A stretch of 64,000 nucleotides of DNA. It comes from Turneriella sp942492915 (GTDB lineage Bacteria; Spirochaetota; Leptospiria; Turneriellales; Turneriellaceae). The translations under genes and the position numbers were made by a program. Within the stretch, counting starts at the first letter, position 1; each line of letters starts with the position of its first letter. The notes under the pieces were generated by a model. It did not search any database. It had not been told where the DNA came from and saw only the letters and a program-made list of their open reading frames with translations. This document shows, one piece after another, positions 45,043 through 52,184 of the stretch. The stretch is taken from contig OW818662.1 of the NCBI GenBank assembly GCA_942492915.1, positions 1,674,001-1,738,000 of the forward strand. The letters are read 5' to 3'.

Positions 45043-45702
45043 TTAATTACCTTTTGCTAATTTCAAATTGAGCTCGTGTCCGTAGACAGGTTGCACCGCG
45101 TTGTGCGGTATGCGGTCGCTCAGCCGCAGTTTTTCTTGCCCGCCGTCTGCGATTTGCAGCCGGACGTCGGCCATGTGGAGCATGGTGCCGATTGTGTATT
45201 CAGCCGTCACTGCGGCTGCATTGCGGTGCTGCTGTTTCCAGCTGTCTGAAAAACAGTATACGTCGCCCTCGAGCGCAGCTGCCTCTGCCGCACCGATGGC
45301 CGCAGCTTCGCGGTCAGCAGTGAAACGGTCTGCGTAAAAGAGTTGTGCATTGGTTCGGGTCAAGAACCAGGCCGATTCGGGCACAGAAAAAATCTGCCGC
45401 CACAGAAGCGAAGACCAGAACGTTCTGCAATCCAACTGCCTGAGCATCACCAGCATGCGTGCATAGGCAAAAGAAGACCTGAGGCCGACGAACGAGCCTG
45501 GCCCCTGACCGAGCCAGATCGCACGCAGGTTTCCGAGGTCGGGAAACAAGCGGTCGACTGCCAGATCGATTGCATCTTCGTTTCGCGCCAGATTTTCATT
45601 CACCTGCAGGGCAAAACCGGTGTTACTATCGACGCGCGCGCACACCAGATACCGGGTTGAAGTATCGATGAGCAAAGCAGGAAAATTCAGCGCGTCTGCC
45701 AT
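45043..45702 (-). CDS. tsaB: TsaB, tRNA threonylcarbamoyladenosine scaffold subunit
   Basis: A 219-residue ASKHA-fold protein that with TsaD and TsaE forms t6A at position 37 of ANN-decoding tRNAs. The N-terminal LLIDTSTRYLVCA motif and the GLRSSFAYARML segment near 72-83 (PGSFVGLRSSFAYA) are family markers. It lacks the full metal site of TsaD, as usual for TsaB. It overlaps the TsaE start region by 16 bases and precedes RNase R by 4 bases. TsaC and TsaD are not here. Confidence 0.88.
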   Translation of the reverse strand: MADALNFPALLIDTSTRYLVCARVDSNTGFALQVNENLARNEDAIDLAVDRLFPDLGNLRAIWLGQGPGSFVGLRSSFAYARMLVMLRQLDCRTFWSSLLWRQIFSVPESAWFLTRTNAQLFYADRFTADREAAAIGAAEAAALEGDVYCFSDSWKQQHRNAAAVTAEYTIGTMLHMADVRLQIADGGQEKLRLSDRIPHNAVQPVYGHELNLKLAKGN

Positions 45703-46169
45703 TCAAACCTTCTGCCGCCGTCTGCGTTTGCTTCGATATGCAGGTGGATTTTCTTCTCAAACGGGCCAAACGTACCTGCGGGTGCTTTTTCGGGCCATTC
45801 GACAAAGACAATTGCATCTGAATAGTCTTCATCGGGTGGCAAGATATCGGCAGCGCTGTCGCCTGGCCGCAGGCGGTACAGATCAAGGTGAATTACCCGG
45901 TATAACCCGGCGTCATAGTCGTTACGCAAATTAAAAGTCGGAGAATTTGCTCCCTTGATGCCACGGCTGAGCAATGCCTCGGCAACAAAAGTCGTCTTAC
46001 CTGCGCCCAGATTGCCGCTCAGCAGAACCAGAACCGGGGCAGAGAGGCTGTCACCCAGCTCGCGGGCGGCCGATTTGAATTCGGCCAGGTCATGCGTCTC
46101 AATCGTCACTCCACCTTTGATCTGCTTCGCAGAGACAGGGCGCAAAGAACATTTATCTAAAGGGCGCAA
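45687..46169 (-). CDS. tsaE: TsaE, ATPase of the t6A complex
   Basis: A 160-residue P-loop protein. Walker A is LSGNLGAGKTTFVAEALL near 50-66, with the NLRNDYD and HLDLYRL motifs and EWPEKAP near 125. It drives multiple turnover of TsaBD in t6A synthesis. The ATG at 46169 adds about 20 residues before the usual beginning; a GTG at 46109 could be the true start. It overlaps tsaB by 16 bases on the same strand and diverges from the Fur gene. Confidence 0.9.
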   Translation of the reverse strand: MRPLDKCSLRPVSAKQIKGGVTIETHDLAEFKSAARELGDSLSAPVLVLLSGNLGAGKTTFVAEALLSRGIKGANSPTFNLRNDYDAGLYRVIHLDLYRLRPGDSAADILPPDEDYSDAIVFVEWPEKAPAGTFGPFEKKIHLHIEANADGGRRFEWQTR

Positions 46170-46236
46170 TGCCAGAATGCACCCGTACCCTCAATTATCA
46201 ATTGCTCGCGTATCTGCATGTCTGGCCTATATCCCC

Positions 46237-46626
46237 ATGTCGAAGGTGAAGATCGGGCAAAGGCAGACGCGGCAGCGCTCTGTGATACACGATATCATCA
46301 TGGAATCTGAGCGGCCGCTGACGATTGCGAACCTCGTCGCGCTCGCGCAAGAGCAACAACCGGGTATCGGCCAGGCGACCATTTACCGCACGGTCAATAC
46401 ACTGCTCGAAGCGAACGAAATTCAAGCGGTGCAGATGCCCGGCGGTGAAGCCCTGTACGAAAAGGCGCACCTGCACCACCACCACCATTTCAAATGTAAC
46501 GAGTGCGGCAAGGTGTACGATCTGCCGGGGTGCCCGGGCGCTGAACTCTCGAAGTTTATACCGCCGGGGTTTCGCTTAACGGCGCACGAATTTACGTTCT
46601 ACGGAACGTGCGCTCAGTGCTCGTGA
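46237..46626 (+). CDS. Fur-family metalloregulator
   Basis: A 129-residue DNA-binding metal sensor. The winged helix (about 5-65) holds IGQATIYRTVNTLLEANEI. A histidine-rich AHLHHHHHFKC segment follows near 84-93, with metal-site residues, then CNECGKVYDLPG and the C-terminal CAQC that binds structural zinc. Iron (Fur), zinc (Zur) and peroxide (PerR) sensing cannot be separated by eye. The start MSKVK is chosen as the first Met before the basic N-terminus. Its end overlaps the convergent MerC-like gene by 13 bases; that gene carries a candidate operator upstream, so metal-dependent control of it is likely. A CAATT-ATC-AATTG dyad lies at 46192-46204. Confidence 0.93.
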   Translation: MSKVKIGQRQTRQRSVIHDIIMESERPLTIANLVALAQEQQPGIGQATIYRTVNTLLEANEIQAVQMPGGEALYEKAHLHHHHHFKCNECGKVYDLPGCPGAELSKFIPPGFRLTAHEFTFYGTCAQCS

Positions 46627-47072
46627 CCGTCGCACACGTGACGGTTTTTGCCGCTGTGTAAGATCAGGTTGCGCAGGTGCGCTGAGATGAGCAATGCTGA
46701 TCCCGAAACGCTGACATAATTGATCGAAGTGAAACCGAGCCGCGCTTCAAAAAGTTCGCCGAAGGCGAGCATCAGGTAGCCGAAAACGCCGGTCACTACA
46801 ATCGAATAAGAGCGGTGCGCCTTGAAGCTGTGGTGGAATGCGATGCCCGCGGTGACCCCAATCAGCGGTAGCAGATACCAGTGCAGATCGCGCACCCAGG
46901 TTACCGAAGACTGCAGACTGATCAGCAGGGTCGAAACAACGGGTAGCACGAGGCAGTCGATCAGGCAGAGACCTGACATGATCACACCGAGTCTGTCCCA
47001 CGCGAGCGAAAAGACAGAAACTTTATGCGAGGCGGAGTGTGGAATTCGATGCTGCAACAGACTAACCGCCAT
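46614..47072 (-). CDS. MerC-domain membrane protein
   Basis: A 152-residue membrane protein with four helices. The first carries the WDRLGVIMSGLCLIDCLVLP pattern of MerC/MerC-like proteins (two cysteines), and it ends with a metal-looking HVCDGHEH tail. Homologues named MerC are thought to move mercury or other metals; next to a Fur regulator, iron or zinc is more likely than mercury. The ATG at 47072 has no Shine-Dalgarno and overlaps the dyad described below; a TTG at 47057 with GGCGG ahead is an alternative. It lies 24 bases after the esterase gene on the same strand. Confidence 0.82.
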   Translation of the reverse strand: MAVSLLQHRIPHSASHKVSVFSLAWDRLGVIMSGLCLIDCLVLPVVSTLLISLQSSVTWVRDLHWYLLPLIGVTAGIAFHHSFKAHRSYSIVVTGVFGYLMLAFGELFEARLGFTSINYVSVSGSALLISAHLRNLILHSGKNRHVCDGHEH

Positions 47073-47094
47073 AACGATAACGAAATATCATTAT
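47071..47094 (-). promoter_or_regulatory. Candidate Fur/Zur operator over a TATAAT -10 before the MerC-like gene
   Basis: ATAACGATA (47071-47079) and TATCATTAT (47086-47094) are inverted copies matching at 8 of 9 positions around ACGAAA. The total form is close to the classical Fur box style. On the minus strand a perfect TATAAT (47095-47090) lies in the outer arm, so binding would block transcription of the MerC-like gene. No good -35 is obvious. Confidence 0.55.
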
Positions 47095-47096
47095 AC

Positions 47097-48071
47097 TCAG
47101 CGTAAAGGCTTTTTGGCTTCTGTCCAGAAGGCCCAGATTGCGTCGTTCAGCAGCAGGGTACTGCTGGCAATCTGCGCGCCCGAAAGACCGGAAAGCGCGC
47201 CGGGCCAGACATGCCCGTCCTTCAGAAAGGTAATCAGGCGCAACTTACCCCGTTCACAGGCAAACCGCGTGATCTCGGCACCCTGCTGCGCTTTAGGCGC
47301 ATAAGCGACGCAGCCGTTGAATCGGCTCCAGAAATGCACCGCGTACGCAACGGGCCTGCTTTCGTCATCGGCCAGCGGCAAAATGCGGGTGGGCATGCCA
47401 GAGCCATAGGCAATGGCCGGATCTTTGAGGCCGTGCGCGATCAGCAAATCGATTTCTCGCGCCGGGCGGCAATCGCTGTTATTGAAAGCGCCGCCAATGA
47501 CCGCGACACCCGCGAGCAGATCTGCCGCATCGCATGCAAGCAGGTAAGCGAGCATGCCACCTTTCGAAAAACCGATGGCGTAGATGCGTTCACGATCCAC
47601 CTCGTATTCGTGCACCAGCAGAATCACGAGCCGGCGCAGAAAACCCACGTCGTCGACTTTGGCATCCCACGCATACCCACAGCAGCTTCCCGAATTCCAG
47701 TTGAGAAAATCGGTGCTGGTGGCGCTGGTACCATTCGGATACACAACGATAAAACCCGCACGATCTGCCATGGCGGTGAGTTGCGTATTCTCTTCGAGGT
47801 TGGCCGCGGTGCCGGGAGCACCGTGCAAGGCGATTACGAGCGGAAGGCCCGCCCGCTGCTCTCGGCCGGCAGGCAGACGCAGGGTATACTCGCGGCGTCG
47901 GCCCTGGTGCTGCAAAACATAGGCGCCCGAAGATCGACGCACCCCCTCGCGGTAGAGGGATTCAGCATTGGCGCGACACGAAAGCTGCAGCAAGAACAGT
48001 AACAGCGCGGGTACGATTTTGATTGCGATGCCCACGATTCCCGCCTTCAGGTCTACATGACGCGTGTGCAA
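47097..48071 (-). CDS. PHB-depolymerase-like (LpqC-type) exported esterase
   Basis: A 324-residue alpha/beta-hydrolase. An N-terminal signal region (about 10-38) ends near LQLSC/ANA, so lipidation or ordinary cleavage is possible. The nucleophile elbow is GFSKGGMLAY near 165, preceded by PLVIALHGAPG (oxyanion hole) near 75. It has the spacing and cysteine-rich CCGYAWDAKVDDVGFLR block of the PHB depolymerase/LpqC family. Typical substrates are polyesters or feruloyl/acetyl esters; none is indicated. The stop sits just before the MerC-like start on the same strand. Confidence 0.87.
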   Translation of the reverse strand: MHTRHVDLKAGIVGIAIKIVPALLLFLLQLSCRANAESLYREGVRRSSGAYVLQHQGRRREYTLRLPAGREQRAGLPLVIALHGAPGTAANLEENTQLTAMADRAGFIVVYPNGTSATSTDFLNWNSGSCCGYAWDAKVDDVGFLRRLVILLVHEYEVDRERIYAIGFSKGGMLAYLLACDAADLLAGVAVIGGAFNNSDCRPAREIDLLIAHGLKDPAIAYGSGMPTRILPLADDESRPVAYAVHFWSRFNGCVAYAPKAQQGAEITRFACERGKLRLITFLKDGHVWPGALSGLSGAQIASSTLLLNDAIWAFWTEAKKPLR

Positions 48072-48115
48072 GTAAATTTCGATTGCGTCGTGCGTTCACT
48101 GGTGCAATGTAGCGT

Positions 48116-49465
48116 ATGTTTGCAAAACTGAGCACGCTGGTCTCACAGCTGAGGGAAATAAGCTCTGACAGGCTTGCACCGGCGATTCGTGAGACACTCA
48201 AAAAAGAAGAAGAAAACGGGGCACGCGCCCTGCTCTATTTTCGGGCGGTAATCTTCTGCGTACTGCTCGTCGGCGGCATCACCGCCCCGTCGGCGATACG
48301 CGACATCGTCTCGAATCTCATATTCGCTGCGGCTTACGGAGTGATCGTACTCATGCAGTGGTATCTGCAGCACTGCCAGCTGCACCGCGCGATGCACCGT
48401 TTCAATTTTTTTCTGATCGTCGCCGACCACGCGCTGTTTGCCGGGTTGCTGATCTTCTATTACAACACCTACTCACCCGGAAATTTTAATCTGGCGATGA
48501 AATCGCCGTATATGATGCTGCTGCTTGTACCGACGCTGACAACGATGGTACAGTTCAGGCACTCTATCGTCTTTTTTTCTCTCAGCGTCTATGCAGTCGT
48601 CGTCGCGGGGTTTTTCGGTTTTGCGATCTTAAGTGGCGCGCCCGCCACCACTTCATGGCCGCAGTACATTCTGGGCGACGCGCTCATATACCCGGCATGG
48701 CTTGGCCTCTGGATCTTGTTACCGATGATGATCACCACGTTGGTCGCCTATGCGATTTTTCGGTCGATACGCATGGTCATACAAATCGGCAAAATTGAAG
48801 GTGAGCGCAAGCAGCTCTCCCGCTACTTTTCGCCGACGGTCGTCGAAGAAATTACCGCAACCGGCCCGAAAACCCTTGATCTGGCCAGCAGCGAGCGCCG
48901 TGAAGTCGCGGTGCTTTTTGCAGATATTCGTTCGTTCACTTCGCTTTCAGAAAACCTTGCTCCCCGAGAGGTTGCGAGCATGCTTTCAGAACTGAGGCAA
49001 CTGCAGATGCAGGCGGTCTTTGACCACCAGGGTATGGTCGATAAGTTCATCGGCGACGCGATCATGGCCGTTTTCGGTGCCCCTCGCTCATCGGGTTCAT
49101 TCAAACAGGATGTGCAGAATGCGTGCGCCGCAGGCATTGCTATGCACTCGGCGATCGACGCGTTCAACGCGAAACGAATATCGGAAAAAAAACCGCCGAT
49201 TCGTATCGGTATTGGCATTCACGCGGGCGAGGTTTTCGCCGGCAACCTCGGCGGCGATGGATTGCTCGAATATACGGTGATTGGCGACGTCGTGAATACC
49301 GCGTCGCGCATCGAACACCTCTGCAAGAAGGCGCAGGCAGATTTTCTGATTTCGGAGACCGTCGCCGACCTGCTGGGCAGCACCGTGCGGCACAACAAAA
49401 TTGGCCTCGTGCGCATCCGCGGACGCGAAAAACCGATGGCTATTCACAAGATTTATGGCACTTGA
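48116..49465 (+). CDS. Membrane-bound class III adenylate cyclase
   Basis: A 449-residue protein with about five or six membrane helices (residues 38-220), then a short helix linker and a class III cyclase domain (about 262-445). Metal aspartates are Asp270 in FADIRSF and Asp314 in GDAIMAVF. Lys310 (VDKFIGD) and the Thr of EYTVIGD are the substrate-choosing residues for ATP, so cyclic AMP is the likely product. The transition-state Asn/Arg are present in VVNTASRIE. Sensing through the membrane domain is probable; the ligand is unknown. It overlaps the convergent lipoprotein gene by 13 bases. Confidence 0.93.
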   Translation: MFAKLSTLVSQLREISSDRLAPAIRETLKKEEENGARALLYFRAVIFCVLLVGGITAPSAIRDIVSNLIFAAAYGVIVLMQWYLQHCQLHRAMHRFNFFLIVADHALFAGLLIFYYNTYSPGNFNLAMKSPYMMLLLVPTLTTMVQFRHSIVFFSLSVYAVVVAGFFGFAILSGAPATTSWPQYILGDALIYPAWLGLWILLPMMITTLVAYAIFRSIRMVIQIGKIEGERKQLSRYFSPTVVEEITATGPKTLDLASSERREVAVLFADIRSFTSLSENLAPREVASMLSELRQLQMQAVFDHQGMVDKFIGDAIMAVFGAPRSSGSFKQDVQNACAAGIAMHSAIDAFNAKRISEKKPPIRIGIGIHAGEVFAGNLGGDGLLEYTVIGDVVNTASRIEHLCKKAQADFLISETVADLLGSTVRHNKIGLVRIRGREKPMAIHKIYGT

Positions 49466-49920
49466 ACGACGGCAACCTCTGACCACGGCGTATCAAGCCT
49501 CTCAACGCGTGCCCGTACCGCGACAAACTGCCCCGACGTCAGGGTGAGCCCCGTCAGGTTGCAGAGCGTCGCCCCCGTCGCGAGTGGCCCCACTTGTATA
49601 GTGACCTGCGTCTTGTAGTTTGTCTGCGTCGTTGACACGCAAAAGAGCGCTGCGCTCGTGATATCATTTGCCGGGTACTCTGTAAGCTGCGCGGCGGTCG
49701 TGCCGGTAAAAATTCCGTAACCTGCGAAACCGCCCTCGCGATTGTCAGAAAAAAAACTCAACTGGTACGTGCCCGCAGCGGTGGCGGCGATAGACAGATT
49801 CACAGGTGGATTGATGTATTCGAGGGTGACCTTGGTCGATTGCACGCACGCGCTCAGGCAAAATATCAGCATGAGTGCGGCAGCACTGCGCGCGCGTGGT
49901 TTTGAAAGGTTAATCCGCAT
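49453..49920 (-). CDS. Putative lipoprotein, unknown function
   Basis: A 155-residue protein. From the ATG at 49920, a basic start and hydrophobic core end in LSAC, a good lipobox with Cys near 24. The mature part is beta-rich and resembles a fibronectin/Ig-like fold by its alternating pattern, but no family is assigned. An upstream in-frame ATG (49998) gives an implausible 26-residue extension before the signal. The stop overlaps the cyclase gene by 13 bases, with convergent transcription. Likely anchored in the outer or inner membrane. Confidence 0.68.
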   Translation of the reverse strand: MRINLSKPRARSAAALMLIFCLSACVQSTKVTLEYINPPVNLSIAATAAGTYQLSFFSDNREGGFAGYGIFTGTTAAQLTEYPANDITSAALFCVSTTQTNYKTQVTIQVGPLATGATLCNLTGLTLTSGQFVAVRARVERLDTPWSEVAVVQVP

Positions 49921-50036
49921 GGCGTGTAGCCGATCGCCTGCAGCCGAAGTTAGGATGTCAACCGATTTGAACTTTGCATCCGTTCGCTGGGGCTGCAAAT
50001 CTATTTACGCGGCTGGTGTGGCAGAAATTTGCACCT

Positions 50037-51344
50037 GTGCGCATTCTGATACTGGGTTCTGGCGGGCGGGAACATGCATTATACCGAAAGATCGCAGAAT
50101 CACCCCGCGCTGAGAAAGTATTTGTCTGGCCTGGAAACGGACTTGTACCCGAACATGACCGGGTGCGCAAGACAGCCGTGGCCGACAACTTCACAGAGCT
50201 CGAAGCATTCATACGCGACGAAAAAATTGATTTCACCGTGGTCGGCAACGAAGCTCCGCTCGTGCACGGTGTGCGCGACTATCTGAAGAGCAGGTTTCCG
50301 GGTCACCCCGTATTCGGCCCGGACAAAAACAGTGCCGGCCTCGAGGGTTCAAAGGCATTCTCTGACGACTTTATGCGCGAAGCCGGTATACCGCACGGTT
50401 CGAGCATGATCGCGGGCTCACTCAGCGAGGCACTCGCCGCCCTGCCTAAGCAGCAAATGCCGCTCGTGCTCAAGGCAGATGGTCTCGCGGCCGGGAAGGG
50501 AGTGAGCATTCATCAAGACTTTGCCTCAGCAGAAGCGAAGCTGCGCGAAATCTTCGACGGGCGCATATTCGGTGACTCGGGTAATCGGGTTTTACTGCAG
50601 AAATTTCTGCATGGCACCGAAGCGTCTCTGTTTGCGCTCTGTAACGGGAAAGATGCGATGCTGTTACCCGTCGCCCGGGATTACAAACGTGCGCTCACCG
50701 GCGACCTCGGTGAGAATACCGGCGGCATGGGTGCGTATTGCCCTGGAGAGCACCTGAACGACGCGCAAAAAGAATACGTGCGCCAGAAAATCATCGGCCC
50801 CGTTTTGCAGAAATTTGCATACAGGGGGCTACTCTACGTAGGCCTCATGATCCGCTCTGAAAATGCTGACGACCTTGCAGTCGTCGAATTTAACTGCAGG
50901 TTTGGCGATCCTGAAACGCAATCAATCTTGCCACTCATCGAAGGCGACCTGCTCGAATACCTCTTGTGGACTGACGACGCGCAGCCGCAGAATTTTCCCC
51001 TTTTACTCGCGGGAGAAGCCCGGCTTGTGCCCTACCGCCGGGGCGCGGTGGTCAATGTCGTACTGGCGGCCGCCGGGTATCCGGGAGAATTTGCAAAAGG
51101 TATTCCGCTTGAATTTCCCGCCAGTAAGTCGGCCGATCTGCACGTCACCGGCGCGGGTATTGAGCTCGCGCAAGACAAGCTGGTCTCTGCTTCGGGACGC
51201 ATCGCGAATATAGTCGCGTACGGTAAGAACCGCGACGCCGCACGAGATCTTGCTTATGCGTACCTCAAAGAATTTGCGGCGGCAAACAGCGCATCAATGA
51301 CAAAGCTCTACTGGCGCGAAGACATTGCCGGCGCACCGATCTGA
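50037..51344 (+). CDS. purD: Phosphoribosylamine-glycine ligase
   Basis: The second step of purine synthesis: ATP-dependent joining of glycine to phosphoribosylamine. An ATP-grasp enzyme of 435 residues from the GTG at 50037 (an earlier ATG adds about 21 residues). The start VRILILGSGGREHAL is the family N-terminus. PLVLKADGLAAGKGVSIH near 140-157, GENTGGMGAYCP near 225-236 and EFNCRFGDPETQ near 280-291 are the ATP-grasp markers. It is followed after 22 bases by an unknown gene in the same direction, and lies divergent to the lipoprotein. Confidence 0.95.
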   Translation: MRILILGSGGREHALYRKIAESPRAEKVFVWPGNGLVPEHDRVRKTAVADNFTELEAFIRDEKIDFTVVGNEAPLVHGVRDYLKSRFPGHPVFGPDKNSAGLEGSKAFSDDFMREAGIPHGSSMIAGSLSEALAALPKQQMPLVLKADGLAAGKGVSIHQDFASAEAKLREIFDGRIFGDSGNRVLLQKFLHGTEASLFALCNGKDAMLLPVARDYKRALTGDLGENTGGMGAYCPGEHLNDAQKEYVRQKIIGPVLQKFAYRGLLYVGLMIRSENADDLAVVEFNCRFGDPETQSILPLIEGDLLEYLLWTDDAQPQNFPLLLAGEARLVPYRRGAVVNVVLAAAGYPGEFAKGIPLEFPASKSADLHVTGAGIELAQDKLVSASGRIANIVAYGKNRDAARDLAYAYLKEFAAANSASMTKLYWREDIAGAPI

Positions 51345-51365
51345 GACGGCAGTACCACACAAACA

Positions 51366-52184
51366 ATGCAATCACTCGGTGAAATTCTGCGCAACGACGA
51401 TGCTGCCTACCTCAAGTACCTTTCCCGAAAAACGCAATACCTGATCACCCGTGACAAATCAGAATTTATTCACCGCTTTTGGCAGCACCTGATTGTAGAA
51501 TACCACCCGCGCGTGGTGTTGCCGCGACTGAGCCTCGCCGATAAAAAAGTCTTTAACACGCTTCTGCGCCAGTTTTCGCGTGATACTCGCAGCGCGATGC
51601 GCCCGAAGTATCAGAAACTGGAGCAAAGAATCCCGTGGGTACTTAAGCACCCCGAAGGCGGTTACTTTGTACCGTTTGAAATTATCAAGACGCTCATGCC
51701 GCAGAGCCAGCTGGTGCCGCAGGGGTACCTGTTTCAGCTGCTCTACCGCATGCCGGCAGTCGAACAACAATCTTTGCGCGCGCTGCTCGCGAGATCGCAC
51801 CGGTCGCGCGAGGCATTGACGAACGAAAAGCACCAGCTCGATCGTGCGCTCGCGATCTACATCTGGACAGCAGAGCACCGGTCGGCGAGACAAAAGCTCA
51901 AGGCCCCAACCAGCCTGCGCACGATCTGGCAAATATTGCTCGAACGCTTCCCGGCGCTTGAACCTGAAATCGAAGAGTGGCAATTCATCATGCAGAACGG
52001 AAAACGTGGTTTCTACCGTTCTTTGGGGCTGATTCGCGGCGCCGAAGTGCTGAAAAGTTTCGTAACGAGCCTGCAGGTTGTTCCGGTTGCGACGCGGCGG
52101 CACCGCGTTTTTCCCGCGGGCAATCTGCGCTTCAGCGTTCCGCTTGAGTTTCAGCCGGACAAAACTGCACCAGAGCGGCGATAA
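51366..52184 (+). CDS. Helical cytosolic protein, unknown function
   Basis: A 272-residue soluble protein with many basic and aromatic residues, and no signal, membrane segment or motif recognised. Helical segments alternate with the conserved-looking VLKHPEGGYFVPFEIIKTL near 96-114. The basic content could reflect nucleic-acid binding, which is speculation. It lies 22 bases after purD, and its 3' end overlaps the hybrid kinase gene by 53 bases on the opposite strand. Both frames look genuinely coding in the overlap, since the kinase's receiver domain runs to its end. Confidence 0.7.
   Translation: MQSLGEILRNDDAAYLKYLSRKTQYLITRDKSEFIHRFWQHLIVEYHPRVVLPRLSLADKKVFNTLLRQFSRDTRSAMRPKYQKLEQRIPWVLKHPEGGYFVPFEIIKTLMPQSQLVPQGYLFQLLYRMPAVEQQSLRALLARSHRSREALTNEKHQLDRALAIYIWTAEHRSARQKLKAPTSLRTIWQILLERFPALEPEIEEWQFIMQNGKRGFYRSLGLIRGAEVLKSFVTSLQVVPVATRRHRVFPAGNLRFSVPLEFQPDKTAPERR

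Noticed and set aside
47097..48071. Calling the esterase a true polyhydroxybutyrate depolymerase
   Set aside because: The family also includes feruloyl and acetyl-xylan esterases, and no substrate-binding domain is visible, so only a family-level name is given.
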